This document shows positions 21,863 to 34,156 of a stretch of 64,000 nt of DNA, one piece after another. Each line of letters opens with the position of its first letter. The stretch's first letter is position 1. The stretch covers positions 65,121 through 129,120 of the forward strand of contig JBBHKE010001934.1 in the NCBI GenBank assembly GCA_037447655.1, read 5' to 3'. A model generated the notes under the pieces. It saw only the letters and a list, made by a program, of their open reading frames with translations. It had not been told where the DNA came from and searched no databases. The position numbers were made by a program, and so were the translations under genes. Origin of the DNA: Zygnema cylindricum. Lineage: Eukaryota > Streptophyta > Zygnematophyceae > Zygnematales > Zygnemataceae.

Positions 21863-24800
21863 AATTGGATCATAGACTCAGGTGCTACCTATCACATGTG
21901 TTCAGACACAAGACTATTTATTGATATTAGAAAACTTAATATACCAAAATCCATCATAGTGGCTAACGATTCGATGATGGTCATTGATACAGTGGGAGCA
22001 GCACGATTGGATCTACTGACACAAGATAAGGAAGGGAAAACTAGAGTCAATAGAGTACGTTTTAATAATGTGCTTTATAATCCGGGGGGGTACATCAATC
22101 TTTTAAGTGTCCCACAACTTCAGAGGAAAGGTTGAAGAGCCACATGCATGGAAGGGGGTAGAATCATTTTGAGTAGTAAAACAGGACCATTTGCAGAGGG
22201 GGTTGTAACTAAAAATATGCAAAGTAGGTTGATTTGGAGAAAGCGAGAAAATAGGACGGCGGACGAAGAAAGGCACCTTCATTTGGCAGAGGTCAACAAG
22301 GAGGATCTCACGCTGTGGCATCATTGTATGTGTCACACTTCAGAGAGTAATATCAAAGAGATGATTCTTCATGGTGCGATTCGGGGACTAGACGTGACGA
22401 CAGGAGAAATTGTTATCGGATGTGTAGGATGTACAAAAAGGGAGCATTATTGGAAGCCTCATCCGGTGAAAGACCTTCAATTTTAGGCAAATGCCCCTTT
22501 AGACCTAGTTCACGTAGATCTTTGTGGTGCTATACATCTAGAAACCATTGGAAAAACTAAATACATTATGGTGATAGTTGATGATTTCAGCAGGAAGACA
22601 TGGGTGTACCTTTTAAAGGCAAAGTCAAAAGCATTAGATACATTTAATGATTTTGTGAATATGGCTGAGAGGGAAAGTGGGAGGCTGGTAAAATCAATAT
22701 GATCGGACTGTGGAGGTGAATTTCTTGCCTTCGCCAAATATTGTAAGGACACGGGGATTAAGCAACAGTTCACGGCTCTTTATTCTTAACAATCAAATGG
22801 AATAGCACAGAGGAAAAATCGGACATTGCAAGAGATGGTGAGGGCCATGCTCTATACGACAAAACTCACTCATCGTCTTTGGGGAGAGACAATCAAGGCG
22901 GCTAATCATGTTACCAACCGGAGAATAAACTCGGTTTTAGGTAACAAAACACCGGAGGAACTTTGGAGTGGATAAGTGCCTACAGTAAAACATTTAAAGA
23001 TTTGGGGATATAAGGCTAAGGGGTATGTAGAGGAAAGAAACCGCGAGGGGAAGTTTGCTGCACATTCATAGGAAAGATACTTTGTGGGGTATAGTGAAAA
23101 TTTGATGCAGTATCAAATTTATAATCCCATTACTAGGAGGGTCAAAGAGTCTACAAATGTAGAGTTCAATGAAAATTTGGAATGGATGGTAAAAGGAACT
23201 ATTGAGTCTAAACGGGCCCAAGATTACGAGGAAGATAGGTAATATGAAAAATTCAGAGGATAGGTGGAGGAAGAAGAAGAAGTCTTGATAAAGGTAGGGA
23301 CAAAGAAAAATGAGCGATTTGTAGAGCAGGCTTAGGAGAAAATTCTGAAACCTAAGTCTACTAGCAACGAAGCACAAGAAAATAAGGTCATTAGGGAATC
23401 ATCCACTCGCACAAACAATGTGACATCAGAAGAGACACCTTTTAAGAAAGAGGGTGATGACAAGATTGTGAGCAGTGATTCCGATAAGGAATTTATAGAA
23501 GACGTACCGAGAAGTAAAAGATCAACGAATGGGAAGGCACTGGAACGATTTTCACAAGGGCAGTCTTATAAAAAGCAAACTAGTTATCAGAGGGCAATTT
23601 TCGAGCTTAGAGAAGGAAGGACATTATCCTTTCTCTTATGAAAGGCAAATACAAAAAATCGTCCGGCTGATCCTCAATCATATCAAAATGCTACAACCTC
23701 AGACAGGTAGGAGGAGAAGTGGAAACCGACATTTATAGAAGAGTATAATTTTATGAAAGCAAATGGGTGCTTCGAAGAAGTAGACTTACCAATTGGTAAG
23801 AAGGCGATAGACTCGAAGTGAATTTCTAAGACAAAGACAGGTGCCTCACGAGATGTTATTGAGTATAAGGCGTGGTTACTATGTAAAGGCTTTCAGCAGA
23901 ATAAGGGTATTGATTATTTAGAGACTTTTGCTCGTGTGGTTAAGTTTGATTCTTTGCGAGCAATTATTTCAATGGCGGCGTAGGAACGAATGCATATCTA
24001 ACAGATGGATGAAAAGACTGCTTTCTTAAGTGGAGAATTAGAAGATGAGGCGTATATGAAAATTCTAGAAAGAGTTCCTGGAAAGATTGGGAAAGTATGG
24101 AGGTTGTGGAAAGCTTTGTATGGTTTGAAGGAGGCACCAAGAACATGGAACCATAAGCTTCACAAGGTCTTACTAATTTTGGGATTTAGGAGGCTTACTG
24201 CATATTGTGGAGTGAATATTTGGGGAGAACGTAGGGACATGGTAATCTCGAGTGTTTACGTAGATGATTTCATTTCTATCTCTCACAACTTGAATTTACT
24301 TGGAGAATTAAAAATTGAATTTCGGAAGTATTTTAGAATAACAAACTTAGGAGATGCAGAATACATTGTCGGGATTCACATTCAGAGGAGGAGGAACGGA
24401 GATATTAAGTTGAGACAAGAACAATATGCAAAAAAAGAGGTACTTGAAAGATTTGGGTTTTTAGATTGAAAGCCACTTGGAACTCCCCTTGATCCTCGTG
24501 ATAAGCTTTCTAATTTTGTTAAAAGTCCCGAGGTTGATGTTCCGTATAGGGAGACAGTCGGTAGCTTGATGTATTTGAGTGTCGCTACTAGACCTGACAT
24601 TAGTGCCGCAGTGAGTGTCATTAGTCGGTATTGTGGCAATCCGAAAAAAATACATTGGGAGGCGGTGTGGAGAATATTAAGGTATTTGGTAAGAACACTT
24701 AGTCTTGGAATAGTTTATAAAAAAAAAGAGAGCTTAAGTTGTTATGGATATTTTGATGGCAACTATGGAGGGGACCATGATTTAGGAAGGTCTACATCAG

Positions 24801-25210
24801 GATATGTATTTTTACTTGCAAGAGGAGCCATCTCGTGGAATTCCCGTTTGCAACCTACCGTGGCACTTTCATCAAGGGAGGCGGAGTATATGGCTGCATG
24901 TCATGCTCTGAAGAATGCTTTGTGGATTAAAGAATTTCTATCGGAGGTTGGAGTGGAAAAAGAATGCATGTAAATACTAAGTGATAATATGTCTTCCATT
25001 GCATTTAGTAAAAATCCTATTTTGCATAAGCGCACTAAACACATTAAAATTCAGTGGCATTTTGTTCAAGATTTGGTTGCGGAAAAAGAAGTTGAATTTT
25101 CGTTTGTTCCTACTGAAGAACAAGCTGCTCATATGTTCACCAAAGCAACATTGAAGGAAGTCTATGAATGGGAAAGAAGTTATTGGGCATGGAGTAAGTG
25201 GGGGCTTTGA
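21863..25210 (+). pseudogene. Copia C3 pol (protease, integrase, RT, RNase H)
   Basis: Protease: WIIDSGATYHMC at about 21866, catalytic Asp intact. GAG-pre-integrase: LTLWHHCMCHTSESNIKEM..CVGCTKREH near 22310-22440. Integrase core: VHVDLCGA, then SDCGGEF, then a decayed AQRKNRTLQEM where the catalytic Glu has become Gln. RT: QMDEKTAFLSGELEDEAYM (24005), LYGLKEAPRTW and VYVDDFISIS (about 24255). RNase H: TRPDISAAVSVISRYC, then FDGNYGGD and SSREAEYMAACHALK (24566-24973), and a C-terminus to 25210. Two catalytic-site changes and about fifteen stops or shifts make it inactive. Confidence 0.93.
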
Positions 25211-25231
25211 GTGTCTCAGTAAGAGGGGGAA

Positions 25232-25796
25232 TGTTAGCATATTGTACTAACACTTACTTAGCAACGAGATACTCTCGTAGCTAAGTAGCAACAACTAGCG
25301 AGGAAAGTAGTCTCGTTGGAAGATATTTGAAGTGACGTAGAAGTTAGCGACGAAGTAGTTTCGTCGATGGATATTTGAAGTGACGTACAAAATGTTTGTT
25401 CCTTTCGTTCCACGCAAGTTCTGGTCGTACCGTACAAGTGACATGGAAATTATTTGTTCGTTTTGGTTCATGTAAAGTCTAGTCGTAGCGTGTTGTTCAA
25501 GTCGGTTCACGGTTGACCTTTTCTAGTCTTACCGTGTTGTTCAAACCGGTTCGTAGTTTTCGGTCATATGTTTCGGCTCGTTGACTCTTACACGTTTTAG
25601 TTATGTACATATATATATTTGTTGGGACTTAGTGATTTATCTATCTTTTGGAGGCGTAGCTTGTTAAGGAGGCGTAGAGGTTGGAAGTAAAAGGAAGGAA
25701 GAAAAGGAGTTATATTTGCATTGTGCTTAATATATTGAATGTTTTTAGAGGAACATCATTATTGTGTGTGTATTTTATTTGGTTTATAATATTTCA
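25232..25796 (+). repeat. 3' LTR of copia C3
   Basis: TGTTAGCATATTG..ATATTTCA, 565 bp, preceded by the polypurine tract AAGAGGGGGA. The U3 carries two near-copies of GGATATTTGAAGTGACGTA and several TCGT(C/A)GCTGG-type words. A TATATATAT run near 25610 is a likely TATA region. Confidence 0.9.
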
Positions 25797-26781
25797 TGAC
25801 CTTGTATAACTTCCGTAACGATATCTTCAGCAATGTATGGACGGTTACAGTTCATGAAATAAATCATATTGCTTAACACTTCCTTGTACGAAATCTGAGA
25901 TTTAAACTATTACTCCCCTAATTTTAGACTGCCTCCTATGCAGAATCTAAATTCGCGATCTTGTCCCTCTAGTTATGTTTAACCTCCATGGGCGTAGTAC
26001 AACTTTTAGCATGTTATCAAACCGAAATTTTCAATCATGTTCCCGTTGGCTTATTTTTTTGTTAACCAAAAAAAAAATTGGTTTTCTGTCCCTCTCTAAT
26101 TGTATGTATAGGATATACTTGGCCGCTCACAAATATTTTTCCTTGAACCTAGTATTTAAATTATATTTCACTCTTGCCACTACATCTTTTGACTTATTAC
26201 TGATGCGCAAATCATCGACATAGATTATGATTAATATGACTTTATGTCTTCATCTATGCTGTTATGAATATGACTTATTCTATGTTGTTATGAATATGAC
26301 TTTATCTATATTGTCGATGTTCATTACATATACAAAATGATTAAAGGTGATTCTTTTAAAGTGTCGACCCAAAAAAGAGTTTCCATAAAAATACATTCCA
26401 TTTACGAAGGGCTTGCTTTAGTCCATATAAATATTTTAGCAATTAACAGACTAGATTCTCTTTCCCTATGTCCTCATGCATTTGTATACTTCTTCATATA
26501 TCTCCAGTTGTATCATATATATCTCCTCTTCTAACTATACCTGCCACATTGACGTCTTCACATCAATTTGATATATATCTAGGTCATTTATTGCACCTAA
26601 GGTTAAAGGTGATTTAAATCATGGGAAACGTACGATTGTAAAAAATTCCTCGATATCTTTCTCCTCTTTTTGATTGAAACCCTTAGCTACAAACTATATT
26701 TTTTATCTTTCAATGGTGTTATTGTTGTTCTACATCTAACGTTGCAGGAGGAGAACCAGTAGTAGAAGTGGAAGTAGACAT
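25797..26781 (-). pseudogene. Copia D': gag start fused to RT by deletion
   Basis: On the minus strand a gag N-terminus starts at 26781 (MSTSTSTTGSPPATLDVE). After about 50 bases it passes without protease or integrase into the RT. The blocks KI-FVAKGFNQKE, then IDVKTS, then IYVDDLRISNKSKD (near 26225) and AAKYILYIQLERD are readable across stops. PYRKVLSNMIYFMNCNRPYIAED marks the RT/RNase H connection (about 25900-25810). The element is truncated at 25797 by the C3 3' LTR. About 3 kb of gag-pol is missing internally at about 26730. Confidence 0.75.
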
Positions 26782-26819
26782 GAAAAACAACAGAAGCTAC
26801 CAAACACCCACTAAACAAC

Positions 26820-27668
26820 CAACTTTCAGCAGACACAAAATATGAATCGAAAAGCCAATGTGCCCCACATTTAATAGAGTAATACACAACACATTAAATT
26901 GACACTTCTCAAAATTGCAGCCAAAATGACTTAGTAAACCATAAGATATGACATTTAGAAGTTTCCCACAACTGCCCTTAGAATATCATAATCTAAAAAC
27001 AGGATGATACAAATTTGGCTAAGTCTTAAATTATATACTCACAGTGAGTTTCTACTAGTCTACACTAAATTGGGTGACTGTACTAAAGTAATATACTAAC
27101 TTACGACAAAGTAAACAACCCGCACGTGACTGTACCGTGGTACTCCGAAACCCTAATTCTTGTTTTCCAAAAACTAATTAATGAAACATTATTTTGTTTT
27201 ACGGTGAACTACAACACACTGTTTTTCAAATATCTACACATAAAGGACCATATTATAAATGTTTCACGTGCTATTTAATGGTGGTCGCTAAAGTCCATTT
27301 GATTGTGGTAGTGCAGTACAAATACCTTGAGTGCGTACGGGTGTACTCTATCACTTTTGGTCCCACGTAAATCGCGTCCGTCAACATGATATGACATAAT
27401 GATCAGGATGAAATACCGTACTATATATTTCAGAAACATCCGGTCCAAATTATGTCAGTCTGATCCGGCGAATCCACTCTTCTAATGTGTGACGCGTGTA
27501 ACCGATTGTCGGCGCCACTCAATAAACCTGACTTCTCTTGCCGCCACGCGTCCTGTACTATAACACTAGTAAAGGCAAGTATTACATCAAACTACTTAGA
27601 AAATATCCTATGTCATTAGTCTTCTTTCACAGCCCTATCTTCTAAAATAAAGATTTCAATTTACAACA
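26820..27668 (-). repeat. LTR shared by copia D and D'
   Basis: The outer end at 27668 is TG of TGTTGTAAATTGAAATC on the minus strand, directly after a polypurine-like TAAAGGAG (27669-27677). The block GAGTATATAATTTAAGACTTAGCC and TTTTGGCTGCAATTTTGAGA resemble family C LTRs. The inner boundary near 26820 is approximate. Pol C-terminus lies on one side and gag on the other. Confidence 0.65.
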
Positions 27669-29370
27669 CTCCTTTAAATCTTTAGACTCGATTACTCACT
27701 TTGTCCAATAGCCTATTTGCAAAACTCGAACTTAAGAGCAAGAAGCGCTTTTGTTAACATGTCAGCAACTATCTTTTCATCCGGTAAATAACACAATTTA
27801 ACGACTTTTACAAGTACTTTTTCGCTGACCAAGTTAAGTTTAACATCGATGTGTTTGCTCTTTAAGTGATGGGTGGGTTTAGTTGCAATTGTAATGGCGG
27901 CCTAGTTATCACACCAGATAGCTTGAGGACCCAAGCTCGTGTAAAATAGACTTGACCCCTAAGAGCTATTTGAAGGCGGAAGTTGCTACCATATATTGTG
28001 ACTACATTGTAGATTGAGCAGTAACCTTTTGAAATTCATTTGCTGATTTAGTACAAAGTTCCATCTCCAATTTACAAAACAAAAGCAGTTGTAGATTTTG
28101 TGCTAGGTATGTCTCCATAGCTAGCTTCGCTCCATGTCTGTATTTTCACCTTTCCTCTTCCGAGTACAAGTTTAAGATTTCAAGTACTTGTTAGATGTGT
28201 CAACACCCTTTTTGCTGCTTCCTTGTCTACCCTTTTAGGATTTTGCAGACTATTACTCAAGACTCCCACAGCTACTACAACATCGGGTCTCGTAAAGTTC
28301 ATAAAATATATAAGATTACCAAATACTTGTCTATATTTTTTCGTAGACATAACGTCTTCCTCTTGTGTCTCTAGACCCTCGTAAACTATTATGCCTGAAT
28401 CTTAATCAATTCTTTCCAATTTTTGCTTTAATTCCATGGGAGTTATAGATCCTTTTACATCTTTCTTTTCAAATATTTCTTGCATGTAACCTATTGCTTC
28501 TTTATGATTCAACATAATCAACCATTTGTTTTTTTCTCTTTTTATGTGTATACCTAAGATTTACCTGGCCTCTCCAAGGTCCTTTATCTCAAACCTAGAC
28601 CTTAAAGTTGCTTTAATGTGGTTTATCTCATCAGTTAACGTACTTATTAATAATAAGTCATCCACCTATACAACAATCTATATTATCCCATCTTCCCTTT
28701 TTAAGACATATTCAGAATGATTTGAGCTAATTCTCTTAAAACATAGCTTAGTAAAAAACCCATCTAATTCCACATTCCATTGCCTAAGGGCTTTTTTTAG
28801 CCCATATAAATATTTCATTAATTTACACACTAATTATTCATTTTTTTTTGTACATACATATCAAGCTGCTTCATGTAAATGGTTTGTTCTAACTCTCTAT
28901 TCAAGAAAGCAATTTTATCATCTATTTGATGTATATCCATTTTCTCTATAGCAGCTAGACTTAGTAGAATTGTGAAAGTAGGAAATCTAACAACAGAAGA
29001 GGTTTCTTCAAAGTCAACCTTTTTTATTTTTGTACCCTTTGGCCACTAGTCTGGCCTTATACCTTTAAATGGTGTTCTTCGAGTTCAGCTTCACCTTGAA
29101 TACCAATTTGCTGCGGCTGGTTTTTCTGCATAGAGGAAGATCTACCAGCTGCCATGTTAGTGCCTCCATAATAGACTTAATTTCATCATTTGCCGCCTAG
29201 ATCTTGTGATTTCTCTCCGGTGATGAAAAGGCCTTTTGGATTGTAAGAGGCTCTTTTGTAGCTGCAAAAAAAGCAAAGTGAGAGCTTGCTTGCAAACAAC
29301 TGCTAGATCTCCTTCCCCCTATAAATTTTGAGGTTGAAGTCGTCGACAACCTTGAATTTGACTGTTTGGT
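27669..29370 (-). pseudogene. Copia D pol C-terminal half
   Basis: Read downward from 29370: linker with GGRRSSSCLQASSHFAF (29320-29260), RT entry block WQLVDLPLC and KLVFKVKLNSKN (about 29160-29050), RT core with ATYVDDLLLINKS-like residues near 28670-28630, the D-LGEAR block at about 28590-28560, and RNase H with WCDN-AAI near 27910. The C-terminus reads HLKSKHIDVKLNLVSEKV..LPDEKIVADMLTKA (27890-27760). Stops and frame changes are frequent. Protease and integrase are absent, because homology ends at about 29370 where unrelated DNA begins. Confidence 0.8.
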
Positions 29371-30240
29371 CTGATATGTGACTTACCTCAAGAACGGAAG
29401 AAATGGCTAAGAGAAATGGAGAGTGCAAGGAAGCTGTTCAGCACTCTCAATGCCTCATACCTTGAAGATGGAAGAAGTGGAACTGCACATAGAAGTCAAA
29501 AAGTGACATCAGAGGTCAAGATCAAGAAGTTGTCCAAAAATCTGCCACAACTCATCAAGTGGAGAATATTGGAGGGCACAAGGTAAAAGTCAAGAAAACT
29601 CTTAGTATAGATTTCTCGCATGCAAAAGAGAAAAATAATACAAGCAATATAAGGAGAGAATCACTTGGGGAATAACCGTACTGTTTGGCAATAGTGGGAG
29701 ATTCTAGATCTCTTCCTTTTCGTCCTCCACAGAAATCCACCAGTTTCACCACCAAATATTCGAGCAAGGAAACCCAAATGTTAGAAGAGGTGAAAGGGAA
29801 TATAGGAGTGTTAAAATACAGGAAATTTAAAAAAGTATTCTTTGGAAAGAGCATCGAAAGAGATGAAGTCAAGCAAACTTTCAAGGAAAGAGTAAATTAC
29901 ACTCACCTTGAAGAGGAAGAATATCAGATTCATCCACATCCGAGTCCAAGCACCAAACAAGTGCAAAAACAACGTCTAGCCATAAGAACGCAACGGATCG
30001 CTTGGAAGAGCGAGAGACAAAAATCCTAACCCTAATCCCTAACCCCACTTCAATGTCCATTTTCAGCCTGCAGATTGACAAAAAACAGATTGGAGGGCAG
30101 GCGGCGGCTTCAAAAGGAAGCAAAAAAAGGAAAAGAGGAGGGATAGCTTCGGCAACGAAGATCAAAGAAAGGAGTAAAGCATAATGGAAAGTTTTAAAGG
30201 AAGAAAGACAACTAAGAAAGGACAAGAGGGGCGTGCAGAT
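29371..30240 (-). other. Unassigned segment with splice-like open blocks
   Basis: I do not recognise a protein here. On the minus strand an open block (30225 downward, 114 codons) ends at LPLQ followed by GTGAGT, a good donor. Lower down, 29482-29397 is bounded by TATGTGCAG and GAG/GTAAGT and keeps an open frame (PSSRYEALRVLNSFLALS) until one codon before the donor. These could be exons of a host gene whose lower part was replaced by copia D, but they may be chance. On the plus strand a 114-codon frame (29685-30029) is Lys/Glu-rich and featureless. Confidence 0.25.
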
Positions 30241-32740
30241 AGCAGAAAATGAACATTACTTTAACCTTAGAAAAGTTGGCATAAGTACATTTGATGCGAA
30301 CGCAAAGGACGATTTCATACTAATTGAAAGTACCTTCCTCAAATAGCAGCGAAGGCGCATGACCAAATTTTAACCTTCATTTATGACCCTCGATTCAAAT
30401 CTAAGCGTACTTCAAAGTATAATGAAGTCTAGGTCAAATGAGACTCGCGCCATGTGCCCCGCCAAAAATACATACGACGTCACGACATCAAATCTTATTA
30501 TTCGTGTGTGACGACATAATGGGAAATGAATCATACTTGAAATTTATGATTGGAAAAAAGCATGCGACATTGAAATTCGCGATCACAATCCACACCATTA
30601 TGACGAAATCGAAGAATAGCGAGCGCTTTTTGATTTCGTAAACAAATTTCAAACAGGTACATAGAGAATTCTTAACGGACGAGAACCATCCAAAATTATA
30701 AACGGTTGAAGACCATCGAATTGGAGACGAGCGAGGTCTACTCAAAGAGACGTTAAAACCCACTTTGAAATTATTGAATCCACTGTCTTGGAAATTTACG
30801 AAACCAAAGATCAACGCATATGGGAGTCTCAACTCATATATCAAGCGGATGAGCTCCACGTGTCTAATGATGAGGGAATCACATCGGATTCCAACATTCT
30901 CATGGAAAACATAAAAGCGTGTGACATATCATTTTCACATGCGAAAGTGGGAGGAAATTTTGAACTTTCCAAGTTTTACGTCGTACTGGTTTATAGTTTG
31001 AACTAAAACGTTGCAAGTACGACTGAAATTGAACAATGCGACTCTTTCAATCATAAACAATTTCGAATCGACCCGAAGTTATTTCGAAACAATTATTTAC
31101 TCTAATCGCCGCAAGTTCGAGTGGTAGTATTGATTTTATGTGCGATTTTTCGACAATATCGGGAACTGGCGATTTTGTGTGACCACTCTCACATTGTGCA
31201 ACAATGCATTTTGTACGGACGGACATCAGTGTTTGGACGACGTGGAGTCGTACGATAGTAACTATCATGCAGTTGTACATATTTAAGTTCATGTGAACAA
31301 GCGTGCGTTGTACATATTCAGGTTCATGTGAAGAAGCGTGCGTAGGCATCATTTCATTGAACCATATTGGTGCGTGTTTTATTCATACATATAGCATTAG
31401 AATACAAAAGGCACTCATAATAGACAAGAAGATATACCTTCATCCATTTATGTCAGAATAATAGTTCAAACATTTACAAGTGAGACAAGGGATAGAATTT
31501 GGCTTGATTAGAAAGTCTTTTGTAACATTTTGTCTTGAAAAGACCATTAATCAATGCTACGGTTCAACATTGATTATGATTAGTTGTTATGTTTCTATCT
31601 TTCTGTAAATTGAATGTCGTTTGTACATGTGTTAAATTAGTAATTTTCATCTTGATTAATTTAATTTGGAACATTTTCACTAAAATATTGGCTCTATTTG
31701 GGGAGGTTTTTGGACCAAGTTTGGAGTAAGTCATTATTGTGTCAAATGTGTTTAGGCAACAAAAGTCCAAGCGGTAAATTCTTTCCACTTTATATCTAGA
31801 CTACGGTTTTTGCTCAACTACTTAAATTGGTGAATCACAATTTTCTTAGACACTTTAATGAAACAGTACAAAAAAAAAAAAAAAAAATTCCACACGCAAT
31901 CAATAAAATTTTTTGAACACAAACAATTACAAATTTGAAACAATATTAAAAGTCAGATATGACTAACGTTTTGGCATAAAATACATACTTGCAACTGCCA
32001 AATAAATTCTCCTAATTACTTGTCTATTCCTAACTATATTTTTACTTTTATACTTAAAATTATGAATATACTATCAAAAAGCTCAAAATATTGTTCCACG
32101 TGTAGTTCCTTTCATCATCAACATTGTCATCTAATTTTTGTCTCAAGGCGTATTGTAATAAAAGGTTAGCCAAATAGAAATATTCCCCTAGTGAATGTGG
32201 GATATTGGTGTTTGATCACGATCACTATTTAGAGGCATAAAAAAGACACATCAAATAAAAATGTAAAAACTCTATCAAATGAAAGAAAAATGGGTCAAGC
32301 CCACGCCATTCAACAAATATCTCTTTACCGAAACTTGATAAAATTAAACTTATAGAAGTTATGGAATTTATATTTAAAAGTATCTGTGACAAACATCACT
32401 AAAACAATATGCTAAAAAAGATTGTTCTGATTTTCATCTACACGGTAAAGAAACAACACAAAAAAACGCACAAACGTCTCACAAAAAAACAAAATAGCTT
32501 GTCGATCACGGATTCTTGATTAACGTGAATTTATGTTTAACAATCAAATTACGACTGACATTTTGACTTAAAATCTATGCCTAGAACCGGTAAAAAAATG
32601 GCAATTGATCCTCCAAATTATGCGTATTCAAAGGCTTATAATTTAAGTATAATTAACCATCGTCTTCGTTTGTTGCTTTTCCAACCGATATTGGTTCCAA
32701 CAATAATTATTTCCATTTCTTTCACGTTCAATTTTTTACT
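30241..32740. other. AT-rich intergenic DNA, no gene recognised
   Basis: No reading frame with recognisable content. A 37-bp unit (TTGTACATATT.AGGTTCATGTGAA.AAGCGTGCG) is repeated twice at about 31272-31342. An A18 run lies at 31869-31886. The part 30250-31350 has the GTACGG/TCGTACG word use of the LTR-rich regions and may be an old LTR, but I could not align it. 31350-32740 is plain AT-rich sequence. Confidence 0.5.
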
Positions 32741-32743
32741 TCC

Positions 32744-32960
32744 TCAAGAAGGGGGGGGCATGAGAGGTGGGGATTTTGGAGGAGGTAAGGGAGGAGGGGG
32801 ACGACGAGGAGGTGGGGCTTTTGAACGAACTGAGTGGGGAGGGGGGCGACGAAGAGGGGGACGACGAGGAGGGGGGCGACGAGGAGGAGGGCGACGAGGA
32901 GGGGGATAACGAAGAGGTGGGGATTTCGGAGGAGGAGAGGGATAAGCAAAGGAACGAGGA
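32744..32960 (-). repeat. GA/CGAC-rich minisatellite, proline-rich if read on minus strand
   Basis: About 13-17-bp units of the type GACGAGGAGGGGGGC repeat imperfectly. On the plus strand they give an Asp/Glu/Gly-rich frame (32767-33249). On the minus strand one frame gives RRPPPRRPPPRRPPLRRPPP with SPPPKSPP, similar to extensin or PERK-type proline-rich linkers. It lies on the same strand as, and downstream of, the LRR/EGF exon at 34157-34434, so it could encode a wall-facing linker of that gene. Splice sites were not found, and a simple repeat is equally possible. Confidence 0.4.
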
Positions 32961-33249
32961 GGCGGCTTCATCACTACAAAACCAGTGTGACAAGAAGACA
33001 GGAGAACATTTGTTGTCAATCATACTGCTTTTCAGTGAACAAAAACAAATGCTTTCTCAAAATGTCGTCTTCATTGATCATCCCAAGATGCATTACGGAG
33101 ATAGAACTCATTTTCTATTTTGTACTTTATTATATTTACTACGTATAAATTTAAGACAAGATAAGGCAATTGAGGTTGAAAGCAAGATAGAGAAAATAAA
33201 AAGACCAGGTGGAGAAGGTGGGGTTCAAAGGTTGAAGGCTAAAGGATGA

Positions 33250-34156
33250 GAGAAAAGTTGATTGGTGGCAAAACGAGGGTGTAAAAAAAAAGTGTAGATA
33301 GGAAAAGCTAAACAGACAAAAAATAAAGAGGATATTTCATGTTTATATTCGTATGAAGTACTTTTTGTTCGATGTTTTTTTTGGTGAAAGGAATGGTTCA
33401 CTTTAAAAGTTTTTACTTAGTTTGAATTAAAAATACTATCGCGTATGCTACAAATACCGTGTACTTGAATTTGCAGAAAATTGCCATAAATTACAGCTTT
33501 AATTATTTTTTTCGTTTTAAATATCTATTTGTTTTATTACCCTTTTGATATCAAAAAATTAGTGAATTAAAATGGAGTTGCAAACGCCTAACTTTATGAA
33601 AATCTTTAAGCTTTATCACCCTGTTGACATCCAAAAATCAGTGAAATTAAATGGAATTACAAACGTCTATACGTGACAGAAATAATTAATCAGCATTTAA
33701 TAAAAAAATAATAGAAAGCTTGCATATTACTTTTCAGGTAAAGATTATATCCAAACTTACGGTTTTCTACCACAAAATAAAAGTTTAAGAAAATTTTGAA
33801 AGGAAAAAATAGTAAATAAACGGCAAAATTTGCCTGTACTTTGGGTTTCTTGAAGTTTTCAAGTGTTATTGAAATAGTATTTCACTTCATTTTCTGTCAA
33901 ATTTTTAAATATACAAAGTTTTGGATCACAGAATAAGTTCATGGCAAAATTCAAGCTTACATTTGTATGTAACGATCTCTTTTATATGCTTTTTTTACTT
34001 GATTTTGAAATTTCATAGCTTTTATATTTTCACGCACTACAGATTGCTTAAGGCATATTATAATATTATACACGTAATTTTCCGATTCAGAATCTCTTTG
34101 GAATATTTTAAATGACATAATTTAAGAAAATTCGGTTTGCTGTCAAGTTGACTTAC
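33250..34156. other. AT-rich DNA, presumed intron of the LRR/EGF gene
   Basis: No coding block recognised on either strand. It directly follows the donor GTAAGT at the lower edge of the minus-strand exon 34157-34434, so at least its upper part should be intron. I searched by eye for kinase motifs and found none. A near repeat of a 70-bp AT block (ACCCT.TTGA..TC.AAAAA.T.AGTGAA) occurs at about 33540 and 33620. Confidence 0.4.

Larger units (their letters stand above)
19965..25796 (+). mobile_element. Copia C3, complete structure, inactive
   Basis: 5' LTR (19965-20428, lacking about 85 bases at its left), PBS (20431-20442), gag, protease, integrase, RT, RNase H, polypurine tract (25222-25231) and full 3' LTR (25232-25796) are all present in order. 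Numerous stops interrupt every domain. The 3' LTR abuts the reversed RT of element D at 25797, so the element inserted into or next to D. The target duplication cannot be checked because the left LTR end is lost. Confidence 0.9.

Noticed and set aside
29685-30029. 114-codon plus-strand frame as a gene
   Set aside because: It overlaps better splice-like blocks on the minus strand, has no recognisable domain, and its Lys/Glu content follows local composition.
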